DNA of 64,000 nt, from positions 248,001 through 312,000 of the forward strand of contig NZ_JADILU010000005.1 of the NCBI RefSeq assembly GCF_015319355.1, in the 5' to 3' direction. Made by a program: the position numbers and the translations under genes. The notes under the pieces are model-generated. The model saw only the letters and a list, made by a program, of their open reading frames with translations. It did not search any database and was not told the origin of the DNA. Every line of letters begins with the position of its first letter. Position 1 is the first letter of the stretch. The stretch is from Psychroserpens luteus. GTDB taxonomy: Bacteria > Bacteroidota > Bacteroidia > Flavobacteriales > Flavobacteriaceae. This document shows, piece after piece, positions 44,364-54,017 of the stretch.

Positions 44364-46091
44364 TTATTGTTTAACAATTTTTATAATTTCTTCACCTTGA
44401 CTCGAATGTAAAGAGACAAAATAAATACCTGAATCGTAATTAGTAAAATCAATCTTAAAGTCTGTTAATTCATTAATTAAAATAGTGTTCAACTTTTCTC
44501 CAAGGGTTGAACTTATTATAACTTTTTCAATAGAATGATTCGATGAAATTATTAATTGATCACTAACAGGATTAGGATAATATTGAACCGATATTTTAGT
44601 ATCAAATTCTTCTAATCCAAGATTATCAATAGTAAATGTTTGTTCTGTTGAAAAAACCGAACCTTCATATTGATTATCAATAGACTGCACAGCCCAATAA
44701 TAAGTTCCGTTAGGAAGGTCTTTTAAAGTAGCTTGGTTTTTGTACTGATAATTGCCTATGCCAACAACTTTTCTGTATCCTGTGTTCAAATCAGACATTG
44801 GGCTAACAACATTAGTTATTCCTGGAGCTGTTCCTACATAAATATTAAACGTTAGCTGTTTTTGTGGTGATTCTCCATCTGTAGAAGAACTCCAATTCAA
44901 AACTACAATAGAATCTGTAACACTAGATGAAAGATTTGCAGGAGGATTAGGAGCTGTATTTTGAATACTTGATTGATTCATATATGTACTTGACATATCA
45001 CTCCTTAGAACAAATAAATCTATGTCTTTATCGTTGTCAAAATCTCCAATTTCAATATCATCAAATGAGTTCCCTACAACACCTAGATTCATGTTTTCTG
45101 TAAATGTCAAACTACCACTGTTTTCAAATATAGACGCTGAAAAATTAAGCTCTGTATAAGGTGAAATCCTTCCAATAATCAAAAAATCTAACTCTCCATT
45201 TCCAGTGTAATCTGCTGAAACAAAATTAGAATTATCTCCTACAGAGGTAAAAACTGTAGAGGTGTTTTCTGAAAATGAGAAACCACCATTATTAAAATAC
45301 ATTCTAGAACTATTACTACTTCCAACATTTCCATTTTTTATGATGTCTATTAATCCATTTCCATCACAATCTCTCAGCTCCATATCACCATTAAAAAAGT
45401 TCTCTAAACTTAATTCTAAACTAAAACTAAAATTGCCATTATTTTTATAGATATCTAAGCCACTAGAGCCTAGACCAGCTGCTACAATATCATTATCTCC
45501 ATCATTATCTAAATCTCCTATTAAAATCTTTCCTTGATTTGTAGATGAAAAAGTATGACTCAAAGAGGTGAAACTGTTATTACCATCATTTCTGTATAGA
45601 TAGGCAGAAGACGCTCCTGTTAAAAGCAAATCCAAATCACCATCCATATCTAAATCTCCCCAATCAAATTGATTATTTATAATATTACCACCAAAGACAA
45701 ACGGAACTTCAGTAAAGATATTTGCAATATTTTGATACAATCGAGATTTATAGTCTCCAGATTGGACGAGTCCTGAAATAAAAATATCTAAGTCATTATC
45801 GTTGTCATAGTCAATAAATTGTACTTCTCCATTTCTATAACTATCCTGAAGTGCTATTGGACTCAATGTGAAGTTACCCAAACCATCATTATTATAAATC
45901 AAAGTATAATGCATTCCTGAGTTTCTACCCATTATAATAATATCTAAATCACCATCATTATCATAGTCACCAACATCTGAATTTGAAACCGTCAACGTTT
46001 GAAAAACCATTTCATTTAAAGGTAAAAAACTTTGAGAATGTAGTATTGTAAAAACAAAAAATGAAGTGAAAAAGACTATTTTTTTATGCAT
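44364..46091 (-). CDS. T9SS-exported VCBS/FG-GAP repeat protein
   Basis: A 575-residue surface or secreted protein. A signal peptide (1-19) is followed by about seven VCBS/FG-GAP repeats (about 25-365), each with a calcium-binding-like Asp motif such as DVGDYDNDGDLDIIIMG, DYDNDNDLDIFISG and DLDNDGDNDIVAAG, together expected to form a beta-propeller. A fibronectin type III-like domain (about 375-490) comes next. The C-terminal sorting domain (about 500-575) has YYPNPVSDQLIIS and IYFVSLHSSQGEEIIKIVKQ, the type IX secretion type A pattern. It may bind surfaces or glycans. Confidence 0.9.
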   Translation of the reverse strand: MHKKIVFFTSFFVFTILHSQSFLPLNEMVFQTLTVSNSDVGDYDNDGDLDIIIMGRNSGMHYTLIYNNDGLGNFTLSPIALQDSYRNGEVQFIDYDNDNDLDIFISGLVQSGDYKSRLYQNIANIFTEVPFVFGGNIINNQFDWGDLDMDGDLDLLLTGASSAYLYRNDGNNSFTSLSHTFSSTNQGKILIGDLDNDGDNDIVAAGLGSSGLDIYKNNGNFSFSLELSLENFFNGDMELRDCDGNGLIDIIKNGNVGSSNSSRMYFNNGGFSFSENTSTVFTSVGDNSNFVSADYTGNGELDFLIIGRISPYTELNFSASIFENSGSLTFTENMNLGVVGNSFDDIEIGDFDNDKDIDLFVLRSDMSSTYMNQSSIQNTAPNPPANLSSSVTDSIVVLNWSSSTDGESPQKQLTFNIYVGTAPGITNVVSPMSDLNTGYRKVVGIGNYQYKNQATLKDLPNGTYYWAVQSIDNQYEGSVFSTEQTFTIDNLGLEEFDTKISVQYYPNPVSDQLIISSNHSIEKVIISSTLGEKLNTILINELTDFKIDFTNYDSGIYFVSLHSSQGEEIIKIVKQ

Positions 46092-46120
46092 AAGTAGGTG
46101 TTTAATATATTAAAAATAGA

Positions 46121-46147
46121 AAAGCCACTTGAATATCAAGTGGCTTT
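46121..46147. terminator. Hairpin downstream of the ALDH gene
   Basis: AAAGCCACTTG (46121-46131) and CAAGTGGCTTT (46137-46147) form an 11-bp stem with a 5-base loop, 24 bases past the ALDH stop on the minus strand. The T run that follows is short, so termination may be partial. Confidence 0.65.
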
Positions 46148-46170
46148 TAAGATTATTTTAATTTATTTTT

Positions 46171-47724
46171 CTACAAGTCAAACTTAATCCCTTGTGCTAA
46201 AGGTAACTCATCAGAATAGTTAACTGTATTTGTTTGTCTTCTCATGTATACTTTCCAAGCATCAGATCCAGACTCTCGTCCACCACCAGTTTCTTTTTCT
46301 CCTCCAAAAGCACCACCAATCTCTGCACCAGAAGTACCAATGTTTACATTTGCGATACCACAATCTGAACCAGCATAAGATAAAAATTTCTCTGCCTCTT
46401 TCAATTCGTTTGTCATAATAGCAGAAGATAACCCTTGTACAACACCATTTTGTTTTGCAATAGCATTTTCTACTTCTCCAGAATATTTCATTAAATATAA
46501 AATTGGAGCAAATGTTTCATGCTGTACGATCTCAAAATGATTTTCTGCTTCAATAATTGCTGGTTTTACGTAGCAACCACTTTCGTAACCTTTACCTTCT
46601 AAAACACCACCATCAACTAATACATTTCCACCTTCAGCTTTTGCTTTTTCAATAGCTGCTAAATATGTGTTTACTGAATCTTTATCAATTAATGGTCCAA
46701 TATGATTCTTCTCATCTAAAGGATTACCAATAGTTAATTGACCGTAAGCACCAACTATAGCATCTCTTACTTTATCATAAACAGATTCGTGAATGATTAG
46801 TCTTCTTGTTGAAGTACAACGTTGTCCACAAGTTCCAACAGCACCAAAAACAGCACCAGGAACCACTACTTTTAAATCTGCAGTAGGCGTGATAATTATT
46901 GCGTTGTTTCCTCCTAATTCTAACAAAGATTTCCCAAAACGCTCTGCAACAGTTACGCCAACTATTCTTCCCATTCTTGTAGAACCAGTTGCAGAAACTA
47001 GAGGAATTCTAGAATCTGTTGTCATCATTTCACCTACTTTGTAATCTCCATTAATAATAGAAGAGATTCCTTCTGGTAAGTTATTTTCTTTTAAAATTCC
47101 TGCAATAATATTTTGACAAGCTATTGAGCATAAAGGTGCTTTTTCTGAAGCTTTCCAAACACAAACATCACCACATATCCAAGCTAAAGCTGTATTCCAA
47201 GCCCAAACTGCTACTGGAAAATTAAATGCTGATATAATCCCAACAACTCCAATTGGATGCCATTGTTCTCTCATGACATGACCTGGTCTTTCTGATGGTA
47301 TTGTTTGTCCGTTCAACTGTCTAGATAAACCAACTGCAAAATCACAGATGTCAATCATCTCTTGAACTTCACCGTAACCTTCTTGCAAAGATTTACCCAT
47401 TTCATAAGACACCAATTTCCCTAAAGGCTCTTTTAAATCTCTTAGTTTGTTTCCAAACTGACGTACAATTTCTCCACGTTGTGGTGCTGGCATATCTCTC
47501 CAAGACAAAAATGCTTTTGTTGCAGCATCCATTACCTTATCGTAATCTGCTCTTGTAGTCGTTTTTACTTTTCCTATTAATTGACCATCAACAGGAGAAT
47601 AAGATTCTATAATTTCTCCGTTAGAAAAATTGTTTGAACCTGTAGATGTTCCGTCATTTATATCCTTTACACCTAATTGTTGTAAAGCGTCTTTTATTCC
47701 GAAATCGGTAGCAATTGCTTCCAT
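46171..47724 (-). CDS. Aldehyde dehydrogenase, ALDH7 (aminoadipate-semialdehyde) type
   Basis: A 517-residue NAD-dependent aldehyde dehydrogenase. The catalytic Cys lies near residue 300 in GTCGQRCTSTRRLIIHES and the Glu in KSLLELGGNNAII; ATGSTRMG is the cofactor region. The C-terminal stretch SGAEIGGAFGGEKETGGGRE, SDAWKVYMRRQTNTVNYS and LPLAQGIKFDL follows animal ALDH7A1 (antiquitin) closely. The likely role is oxidation of L-2-aminoadipate 6-semialdehyde in lysine breakdown; other aldehydes are possible. A -7 box precedes it and it stands alone. Confidence 0.92.
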   Translation of the reverse strand: MEAIATDFGIKDALQQLGVKDINDGTSTGSNNFSNGEIIESYSPVDGQLIGKVKTTTRADYDKVMDAATKAFLSWRDMPAPQRGEIVRQFGNKLRDLKEPLGKLVSYEMGKSLQEGYGEVQEMIDICDFAVGLSRQLNGQTIPSERPGHVMREQWHPIGVVGIISAFNFPVAVWAWNTALAWICGDVCVWKASEKAPLCSIACQNIIAGILKENNLPEGISSIINGDYKVGEMMTTDSRIPLVSATGSTRMGRIVGVTVAERFGKSLLELGGNNAIIITPTADLKVVVPGAVFGAVGTCGQRCTSTRRLIIHESVYDKVRDAIVGAYGQLTIGNPLDEKNHIGPLIDKDSVNTYLAAIEKAKAEGGNVLVDGGVLEGKGYESGCYVKPAIIEAENHFEIVQHETFAPILYLMKYSGEVENAIAKQNGVVQGLSSAIMTNELKEAEKFLSYAGSDCGIANVNIGTSGAEIGGAFGGEKETGGGRESGSDAWKVYMRRQTNTVNYSDELPLAQGIKFDL

Positions 47725-47760
47725 ATATGATTAAATTTTATGATTTATTAAATTATCATG

Positions 47761-47768
47761 CAAAGTTA
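47761..47768 (-). promoter_or_regulatory. -7 promoter box of the ALDH gene
   Basis: The minus strand reads TAACTTTG, matching TAnnTTTG, 37 bases upstream of the ALDH start codon. Confidence 0.55.
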
Positions 47769-47894
47769 CTAATAATTTATCATTTTTTGCGGTTGCAACC
47801 TTACGAATACTGTAACTTTAAAGCACTTAAAAATGCTACATCAGAATTAAGATATCTTCCTTTTTATTGCCTTTCTACTTATATTTTTACTGTT

Positions 47895-47985
47895 GTGTTG
47901 CTATTAAAAATCTTAAATGGTTAGACCAATACTTTCGAACTAGATTTTTCCGAAGAAAAAACGAATTCTATAAAAATAGCAACAC
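47895..47985. repeat. Long-range inverted repeat in the ALDH/A2M intergenic region
   Basis: GTGTTGCTATT (47895-47905) and AATAGCAACAC (47975-47985) are exact reverse complements 69 bases apart. The 363-base gene-free stretch 47725-48087 also holds the two divergent promoters and one TTCCGAAG octamer; I see no supported gene in it. Confidence 0.5.
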
Positions 47986-48042
47986 ATTCTATTTTATAAG
48001 CAACGAATCGTCTTTTCAGCTCATAATCCACCATTAAAATCT

Positions 48043-48050
48043 TAATTTTG
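48043..48050 (+). promoter_or_regulatory. -7 promoter box of the alpha-2-macroglobulin gene
   Basis: TAATTTTG matches TAnnTTTG, 38 bases before the start codon at 48088. Confidence 0.55.
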
Positions 48051-48087
48051 AATAGTCGAAATCATTGACGATTAAACACTTTTCACC

Positions 48088-51000
48088 ATGAAACTAAAGC
48101 AACTTTCCATCATCATTTTCTGTTTAACTATCCTATTTTCTTGTAAAAAGAAAGATACTATTACACAAGAAACAGATAACCTGTTCAAATATAGAGACTA
48201 TATAAGTTATACGTCTTCTGGTTTTCAATCGGTTGCAGATCCTATTAAAATTAACCTTGCAACAGATGTTGAGACATGGGAACAAGGTCAAGAATTAGAA
48301 GGAGATCTTGTAAGCCTTTCTCCTCATGCTGATGGAAAATTAACCGTCTTAAATAAGCATACTTTAATTTTCACGCCTGACGAAAACCTTGAGCCAGCAA
48401 CTGAGTATACTGCGAAAGTAAAATTAGACCAGATTTACAAAAACATGCCTAAGGACTATGAGGATTATGTGTTTCAGTTTAAAACGATTACTCCAAATTT
48501 TAGTATCAATACTAATGCGTTACAATCGTATAGCAAAAAGTGGCAATATCTCGAAGCTGTTATAAAATCTGCTGATGTGGTTTCTCTAAAAGATGCAAAA
48601 GCACTTATTGAAGCTTCTCAAAATGGAAAGAAACTAAAACTAGAATTCAATGAAATTGACGAAATTTCAAGGCAATTCGATTTTAGAATTGACAGTATTA
48701 ATCGTTTGGTTGAAGATTCTGAAATTCTAATAAAATGGAATGGTAAAGTTATAAAATCAGATAATGTTGGTGAAAACAAAATCCAGATACCAGGTATAAA
48801 TAACTTTAAAATTGTCAATGTTGAACCTTATAAAACACCAGAACAGTTTTTATATATTAACTTTTCTGATCCTATAAAAAACAATCAAAATTTTGATGGT
48901 TTAGTGACTATTCAAGGTGTAAAGAAACCAAAATTCGTAGTTATTGGTAACGTTTTAAAAGTGTATCCAGATACTAAGTTGGTTGGAAATATTCAGGTTG
49001 ATGTATTTCAAGGGATAAAAAATGAAGACGGTTATAAGTTGAAGCAGCCATTTTCTGAAGCAATCTCATTTGAAGAAATAAAACCTATGGTTCGTCTTAT
49101 TAGTAATGGGACAATTCTACCAAATTCTAATGATCTCAAGTTCAATTTTGAAGCTGTTAATTTAAGTGCTGTTGATGTTAGAGTGATAAAAATATTTGAA
49201 GATAACGTCTTACAGTTTTTACAAGACAATCCTTTAAATAGCAATAATAAAAATGAAATCAAACGTGTTGGTCGTCGTATTGCAAAACAAACGATTCAAC
49301 TACAATCTGCAGCAGAAAACTCTGGAAAATGGAAAGCCTACAGCATAGATTTATCTAAATTTTTCAAGGCAGATGCTGGAGCAATCTATCGTATAGAAAT
49401 TGACTACAATAAGAATTATTCTCTGTATGACTGCGAAGAAAATCCAAATGGATCGCTAAATGAAGATGACGAATACGATAATTATTACTACGAAGAAGAT
49501 TACTATTATGATGGTGATTATACTGAAACCTCCACAGAAGATGAAGATCTAAAAGAGGAAGAATATTGGGATAATCGCACCTACAGATACCGAAGTTACA
49601 GTTACAATTGGAGACAACGTGACAACCCATGTGACGATGCTTATTATGATGACAACAAAATAGTAGCCCAAAATTTACTGGCATCAAATTTAGGCGTCAT
49701 CGCTAAACAAGGTGCAGATAACACATACTATTTTGCAGTAACAGACATTTTAAGTACAAATCCAGAGGCGAATGCTAATGTCAAATTATTCAACTTTCAA
49801 CAACAAGAAATTGGTTCAGTTTTCACCAATAGTGAAGGTCTAACAACTTATGAAGCTAATAAATATGCATCGTTTGCTATTGTAACCAAAGGGAATAATA
49901 CAAGTTATATGAGACTTACCGACGGAAATTCTCTGTCTCTAAGTAAGTTTGATGTCTCCGGAAATAAATTACAACGCGGATTAAAAGGCTACATCTACGG
50001 AGAACGAGGAGTTTGGCGTCCAGGAGATTCTTTATTTTTAACTTTTATGCTGAATGACAAAGCTAACGAGCTTCCAAAAGGACATCCAGTAAAAATGGAA
50101 GTTACAGATCCTAACGGAAAATTGGTTTATAAAAACGTCACTACAGATAACGTCAATAACTTTTACAAGTTTGTTGTACCAACTTCCGCAGAAGGAAAAA
50201 CAGGAAACTACAATGCAAAAGTATCTGTTGGAGGCGCACAATTTTATAAAGCGCTTAAAGTAGAAACTGTAAAACCTAATCGATTAAAAATAAAAATTGA
50301 TTTTGATAATGAGATTCTTTCTAGCGAAGAACCTCTTGACGGAACACTTGATGTCAAATGGCTACATGGAGCTCCTGCAAAGAGTATTAAGGCAGAAGTT
50401 AAAGCAAAATTCAGTGCATCATACACCAACTTTAAAAACTATAAAGGCTACGTATTTAATGATCCTACGCGTCAATTTAATACTGAAGAACTCAATGTGT
50501 TTGAAGGCAATCTTGATACAGAAGGAAAAGCAACAATCAATACAAAACTAGATATTGGTAAAAATGCACCAGGAATGCTAAACGCACAATTTTTAGTGAG
50601 AGCTTTTGAAAATGGAGGTGATTTTTCGCTCGATGCGTTTACAAAACAGTATTCCCCTTTTGAGTCTTATGTTGGTTTAAAATCTCCAAAAGGCAATTAT
50701 TATGGCTCTTATTTTACAGATACTAATCAAACCTTTGACTTAGCAGTTGTAGATAAAGATGGAAAACCTGTAAAACGAGATAACCTTGAAATTAAAGTGT
50801 ACAAAGTAGAATGGCGTTGGTGGTGGAACTCCTCTTACGACAATTTATCAAATTACGTGTCTAGTAGTTACCACAGACCAGTTTTAGATCAAAAAGCGTC
50901 TACAGGAGCAAATGGTAAAACAACATTTACACTCAAAATTCCTGAAAATGATAGAGGACGTTATTTAATTAGAATTTATGATCCTGTAAGTGGTCATGCA

Positions 51001-53682
51001 ACTGGACGTACAGCTTATTTCTACAAAAACTGGTCTGGTATGTCAACAGGTGATGACAAAGAAGCTGCTAAAATGTTGGTGTTTGCTAGTGACAAGGATA
51101 AGTATATGGTTGGAGAAACTGCTAAAATTAAATTCCCATCAGGTAGTGAAGGTCGTGCTTTGGTAAGTATAGAAAATGGATCTGATGTGATAGATTACAA
51201 ATGGGTAAAAACCAAAAAAGGAGAAACAACGGTTGAGATACCTGTGACTTCAGAAATGGCGCCAAACGTATTTGTCAATATCTCTTTATTGCAACCTCAT
51301 GCGATTACAAGTAATGATTTACCAATCCGTTTGTATGGTGTAATTCCAATTTTGGTTGAAGATCCAAAAACGATTCTAGAGCCAGAATTACGCATGGCAA
51401 GCGTCTTACGTCCAGAACAAGAATTTGAAGTTTTTGTTTCAGAAAAAAACAACAAAGCAATGACCTATACTATTGCGATGGTTGAAGAAGGCTTATTAGA
51501 TTTAACACGATTTAAAACACCAAATGCATGGTCTGAGTTCTATTCTCGTGAAGCGCTTGGTGTAAAAACTTGGGATATTTTTGATGATGTTATTGGAGCA
51601 TATTCTGGTAGTATTGATCAAGTATTTGCCATTGGTGGTGATGGAAGTGCTGCAAAAGGAAAGAATAAAAAAGCAAATCGTTTTAAGCCTGTAGTCACTT
51701 ATTTAGGCCCTTTTGAATTAAAAGCAGGTCAAAATAAAGCACATAAAATCAAACTCCCAAATTATATTGGAGCAGTACGAACTATGGTTGTTGCAGGAAA
51801 TAACGAAACCGAAGCTTACGGTAGCACAGACAAATCTGTAGAGGTTAAAAAGCCTTTAATGGTGTTGGCAACGCTGCCTAGGAAATTAAGTCCGGGAGAA
51901 AAAGTAACCCTTCCTGTAACCGTATTTGCTATGGAACCTAATGTGAAAAATGTGAGTTTGAGCTTGAAGTTGAGTGATGGAATTTCGGTTGTTGGCAATG
52001 CTACGCAGAAATTGACATTCGCTAAACCAGATGAGCAAATGGTATTTTTTGAATTGGATGTTTCAAAAGCAAAAGGCATTAATACTGTTGAAGTTATCGC
52101 GACTGGAAATGGTGAAAAATCGACTTACAAAGTAGAACTTGATGTGACGAATCCTAACCCAATAACATCAAAATACGAAAATGGGAAATTGGAGGCTAAT
52201 GCTTCGGAAACATTAGAGTTTTCAACCTTTGGCGTTCCAGGAACTAATAAGGCTATTGTAGAGTTTTCAACGCTTCCGCCAATGGATTTCTCTAAGCGAT
52301 TGCAGTATTTGATTCGCTATCCTCATGGTTGTTTAGAACAAACGACGTCTGGCGTATTTCCGCAGTTATATTTAAGTGACATCTTCGATTTAAAATATGA
52401 AAAGAAGCAGGAAATTCAATCCAACATAGAAAACGGAATCAAACGTTTAGGTAATTTCCAAAGACCAAATGGTGGCATGAGTTACTGGATTGGCGAAAAT
52501 ACTGCCAATGATTGGGGATCAAGTTACGCAGGACACTTCATGATAGAAGCTGAAAAGAAAGGGTTTGTGTTACCATTGACATTCAAAAGCAACTGGTTGC
52601 GCTACCAAAAACAAGCAGCAAGAGATTGGAGACCTAGTTATAGAAATTATAATTCAGATTTAGCTCAGGCCTATAGATTGTACACGTTAGCATTAGCTGG
52701 AAGTGCAGATTTAGCATCGATGAATAGACTTAGAGAGTTTAGCGAAATTTCAAATGAAGCAAAATGGCGTTTAGCTGCTGCTTATGCATTAGCTGGACAA
52801 AAAGAAGCGAGTGAAAAATTATCAACCAGAGCCAATATAAATTTCAAACCTCAAAAGTATAACTACTATACTTATGGATCTGTTGATCGAAATAGAGCCA
52901 TGGCTTTGGAGACGATGATCATCACTAAAAACCCAAAAGCTCGTGAGTTGGCAGAGCAAATTGCCAAAGATTTATCAAGTAATCAATGGATGAGTACACA
53001 AACAACAGCATACAGTTTATTGGCTATGGCAAAATTAGTTGAAGCTAATGGTGGAAAAGACATGAATTTGAGTTACACCTTTAATGGTAAAACCGAAACG
53101 ATAAGCACAAAGAGTACCATTGCACAAAGAGAACTTGCAGTTAAAGATGGCTCAAATGCTTTAAAACTAGAAAACAATATTGGTAATTTAGTATATGTAA
53201 GGGTTTTAAATTCTGGTCAACTACCATTGGGTGAAGAGTTGGTTGAGCAACGTGGATTGAATGTCTCAGTTATTTATCAAGATCTAAATGGGAACCGTTT
53301 GGATGTTAAAAAACTACAGCAAGGTCAAGACATCGTAGCAAGAATTACTGTGAGTAATACATCTGATAGTCGATTGTATGATGTAGCATTAACACAGATT
53401 TTCCCTTCAGGTTGGGAGATTGTGAACACGCGTTTTACAGATTTTGGAGATACCACAACTAGTCAAGCTCGTTATACAGATATTCGTGATGATCGTGTGA
53501 ATTTCTATTTCGATATAGGTAATAAAAACAGTAGAAATAATGGTGGAGAAAAAGTATTTACTGTCATGCTCAATGCAGCTTACCTAGGAACCTATTATCT
53601 ACCAGGAACACAAGCAGAAGCGATGTATGATAATGATTTCTTTGTGAGAAATAAAGGACGTTGGATTGAGGTTGTGAAATAA
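48088..53682 (+). CDS. Alpha-2-macroglobulin family lipoprotein
   Basis: An 1864-residue bacterial alpha-2-macroglobulin, a protease trap of the periplasm. The lipoprotein signal has lipobox LFSC (Cys19) followed by KKK. A series of macroglobulin beta-sandwich domains runs to about 1350 (the bait region should be around 1160-1220). The thioester motif GCLEQT is intact (Cys1415, Gln1418), within an alpha/alpha toroid (about 1370-1680), and a receptor-like domain closes the protein. An insertion of about 80 residues (447-525) very rich in Asp, Glu and Tyr with a Cys pair is notable. In many bacteria this gene is next to pbpC, which here is 6.5 kb away. Confidence 0.93.
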   Translation: MKLKQLSIIIFCLTILFSCKKKDTITQETDNLFKYRDYISYTSSGFQSVADPIKINLATDVETWEQGQELEGDLVSLSPHADGKLTVLNKHTLIFTPDENLEPATEYTAKVKLDQIYKNMPKDYEDYVFQFKTITPNFSINTNALQSYSKKWQYLEAVIKSADVVSLKDAKALIEASQNGKKLKLEFNEIDEISRQFDFRIDSINRLVEDSEILIKWNGKVIKSDNVGENKIQIPGINNFKIVNVEPYKTPEQFLYINFSDPIKNNQNFDGLVTIQGVKKPKFVVIGNVLKVYPDTKLVGNIQVDVFQGIKNEDGYKLKQPFSEAISFEEIKPMVRLISNGTILPNSNDLKFNFEAVNLSAVDVRVIKIFEDNVLQFLQDNPLNSNNKNEIKRVGRRIAKQTIQLQSAAENSGKWKAYSIDLSKFFKADAGAIYRIEIDYNKNYSLYDCEENPNGSLNEDDEYDNYYYEEDYYYDGDYTETSTEDEDLKEEEYWDNRTYRYRSYSYNWRQRDNPCDDAYYDDNKIVAQNLLASNLGVIAKQGADNTYYFAVTDILSTNPEANANVKLFNFQQQEIGSVFTNSEGLTTYEANKYASFAIVTKGNNTSYMRLTDGNSLSLSKFDVSGNKLQRGLKGYIYGERGVWRPGDSLFLTFMLNDKANELPKGHPVKMEVTDPNGKLVYKNVTTDNVNNFYKFVVPTSAEGKTGNYNAKVSVGGAQFYKALKVETVKPNRLKIKIDFDNEILSSEEPLDGTLDVKWLHGAPAKSIKAEVKAKFSASYTNFKNYKGYVFNDPTRQFNTEELNVFEGNLDTEGKATINTKLDIGKNAPGMLNAQFLVRAFENGGDFSLDAFTKQYSPFESYVGLKSPKGNYYGSYFTDTNQTFDLAVVDKDGKPVKRDNLEIKVYKVEWRWWWNSSYDNLSNYVSSSYHRPVLDQKASTGANGKTTFTLKIPENDRGRYLIRIYDPVSGHATGRTAYFYKNWSGMSTGDDKEAAKMLVFASDKDKYMVGETAKIKFPSGSEGRALVSIENGSDVIDYKWVKTKKGETTVEIPVTSEMAPNVFVNISLLQPHAITSNDLPIRLYGVIPILVEDPKTILEPELRMASVLRPEQEFEVFVSEKNNKAMTYTIAMVEEGLLDLTRFKTPNAWSEFYSREALGVKTWDIFDDVIGAYSGSIDQVFAIGGDGSAAKGKNKKANRFKPVVTYLGPFELKAGQNKAHKIKLPNYIGAVRTMVVAGNNETEAYGSTDKSVEVKKPLMVLATLPRKLSPGEKVTLPVTVFAMEPNVKNVSLSLKLSDGISVVGNATQKLTFAKPDEQMVFFELDVSKAKGINTVEVIATGNGEKSTYKVELDVTNPNPITSKYENGKLEANASETLEFSTFGVPGTNKAIVEFSTLPPMDFSKRLQYLIRYPHGCLEQTTSGVFPQLYLSDIFDLKYEKKQEIQSNIENGIKRLGNFQRPNGGMSYWIGENTANDWGSSYAGHFMIEAEKKGFVLPLTFKSNWLRYQKQAARDWRPSYRNYNSDLAQAYRLYTLALAGSADLASMNRLREFSEISNEAKWRLAAAYALAGQKEASEKLSTRANINFKPQKYNYYTYGSVDRNRAMALETMIITKNPKARELAEQIAKDLSSNQWMSTQTTAYSLLAMAKLVEANGGKDMNLSYTFNGKTETISTKSTIAQRELAVKDGSNALKLENNIGNLVYVRVLNSGQLPLGEELVEQRGLNVSVIYQDLNGNRLDVKKLQQGQDIVARITVSNTSDSRLYDVALTQIFPSGWEIVNTRFTDFGDTTTSQARYTDIRDDRVNFYFDIGNKNSRNNGGEKVFTVMLNAAYLGTYYLPGTQAEAMYDNDFFVRNKGRWIEVVK

Positions 53683-53685
53683 CTA

Positions 53686-53749
53686 ATTCCTGCGAAATCG
53701 AAGATTCACGAATTCAAAAAAAACATGAAATTATGAGTAAAGCAGGAAT
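53686..53749. repeat. REP-like element with ATTCCTGC / GCAGGAAT
   Basis: ATTCCTGC (53686-53693) and GCAGGAAT (53742-53749) form an 8-bp inverted repeat enclosing about 48 bases; the right end continues into the TCTCAT common to this family. It immediately follows the A2M stop codon. Confidence 0.55.
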
Positions 53750-53786
53750 CTCATAATCGAAGAAATGAGAAAATTGGAAGAATAAG

Positions 53787-53975
53787 AAACCACCTCGTCT
53801 TTGGTTTCTTTTCTGAAACCAAATCCTCTCCTCCTTAAAAAAGGAGGAGAATTAAATAGTTAGGTTTTTAAAAAGTTAGAAACTTAAATAAAAAATATCA
53901 TTAATAATTCCTTCCCTTTTTTTAAGGGAAGGTGGTTTCAAAAAGCAGTAAAGCTTTTGAAATCGGAAGGGTGAG
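53787..53975. repeat. Composite structured intergenic element
   Basis: An outer 10-bp inverted repeat GAAACCACCT / AGGTGGTTTC (53787-53796, 53931-53940) encloses two strong hairpins, CTCCTCCTT/AAGGAGGAG (53829-53850) and CCTTCCCTT/AAGGGAAGG (53911-53933). It is followed by an imperfect hairpin TTTCAAAAAGC/GCTTTTGAAA and CGGAAGGGTGAG. The AAGGGAAGGTGG...CGGAAGGGTG pattern is one I recall from other Bacteroidota, so it is probably a dispersed element. It fills most of the 335-base gap 53683-54017. Confidence 0.7.
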
Positions 53976-54017
53976 AAAAGTATAACGGTAAACAAAAACC
54001 AAAAAGAAGATAGACAG

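Noticed and set aside
47715-47924. Open frame of 69 codons upstream of the macroglobulin gene
   Set aside because: It crosses the ALDH start and its promoter, and its Cys/Leu/Tyr-rich product resembles no protein; no promoter precedes it.
49364-49687. An open frame opposite the alpha-2-macroglobulin gene rich in His, Asn and Leu
   Set aside because: It is the antisense of the Asp/Tyr-rich insertion and does not look like a protein.
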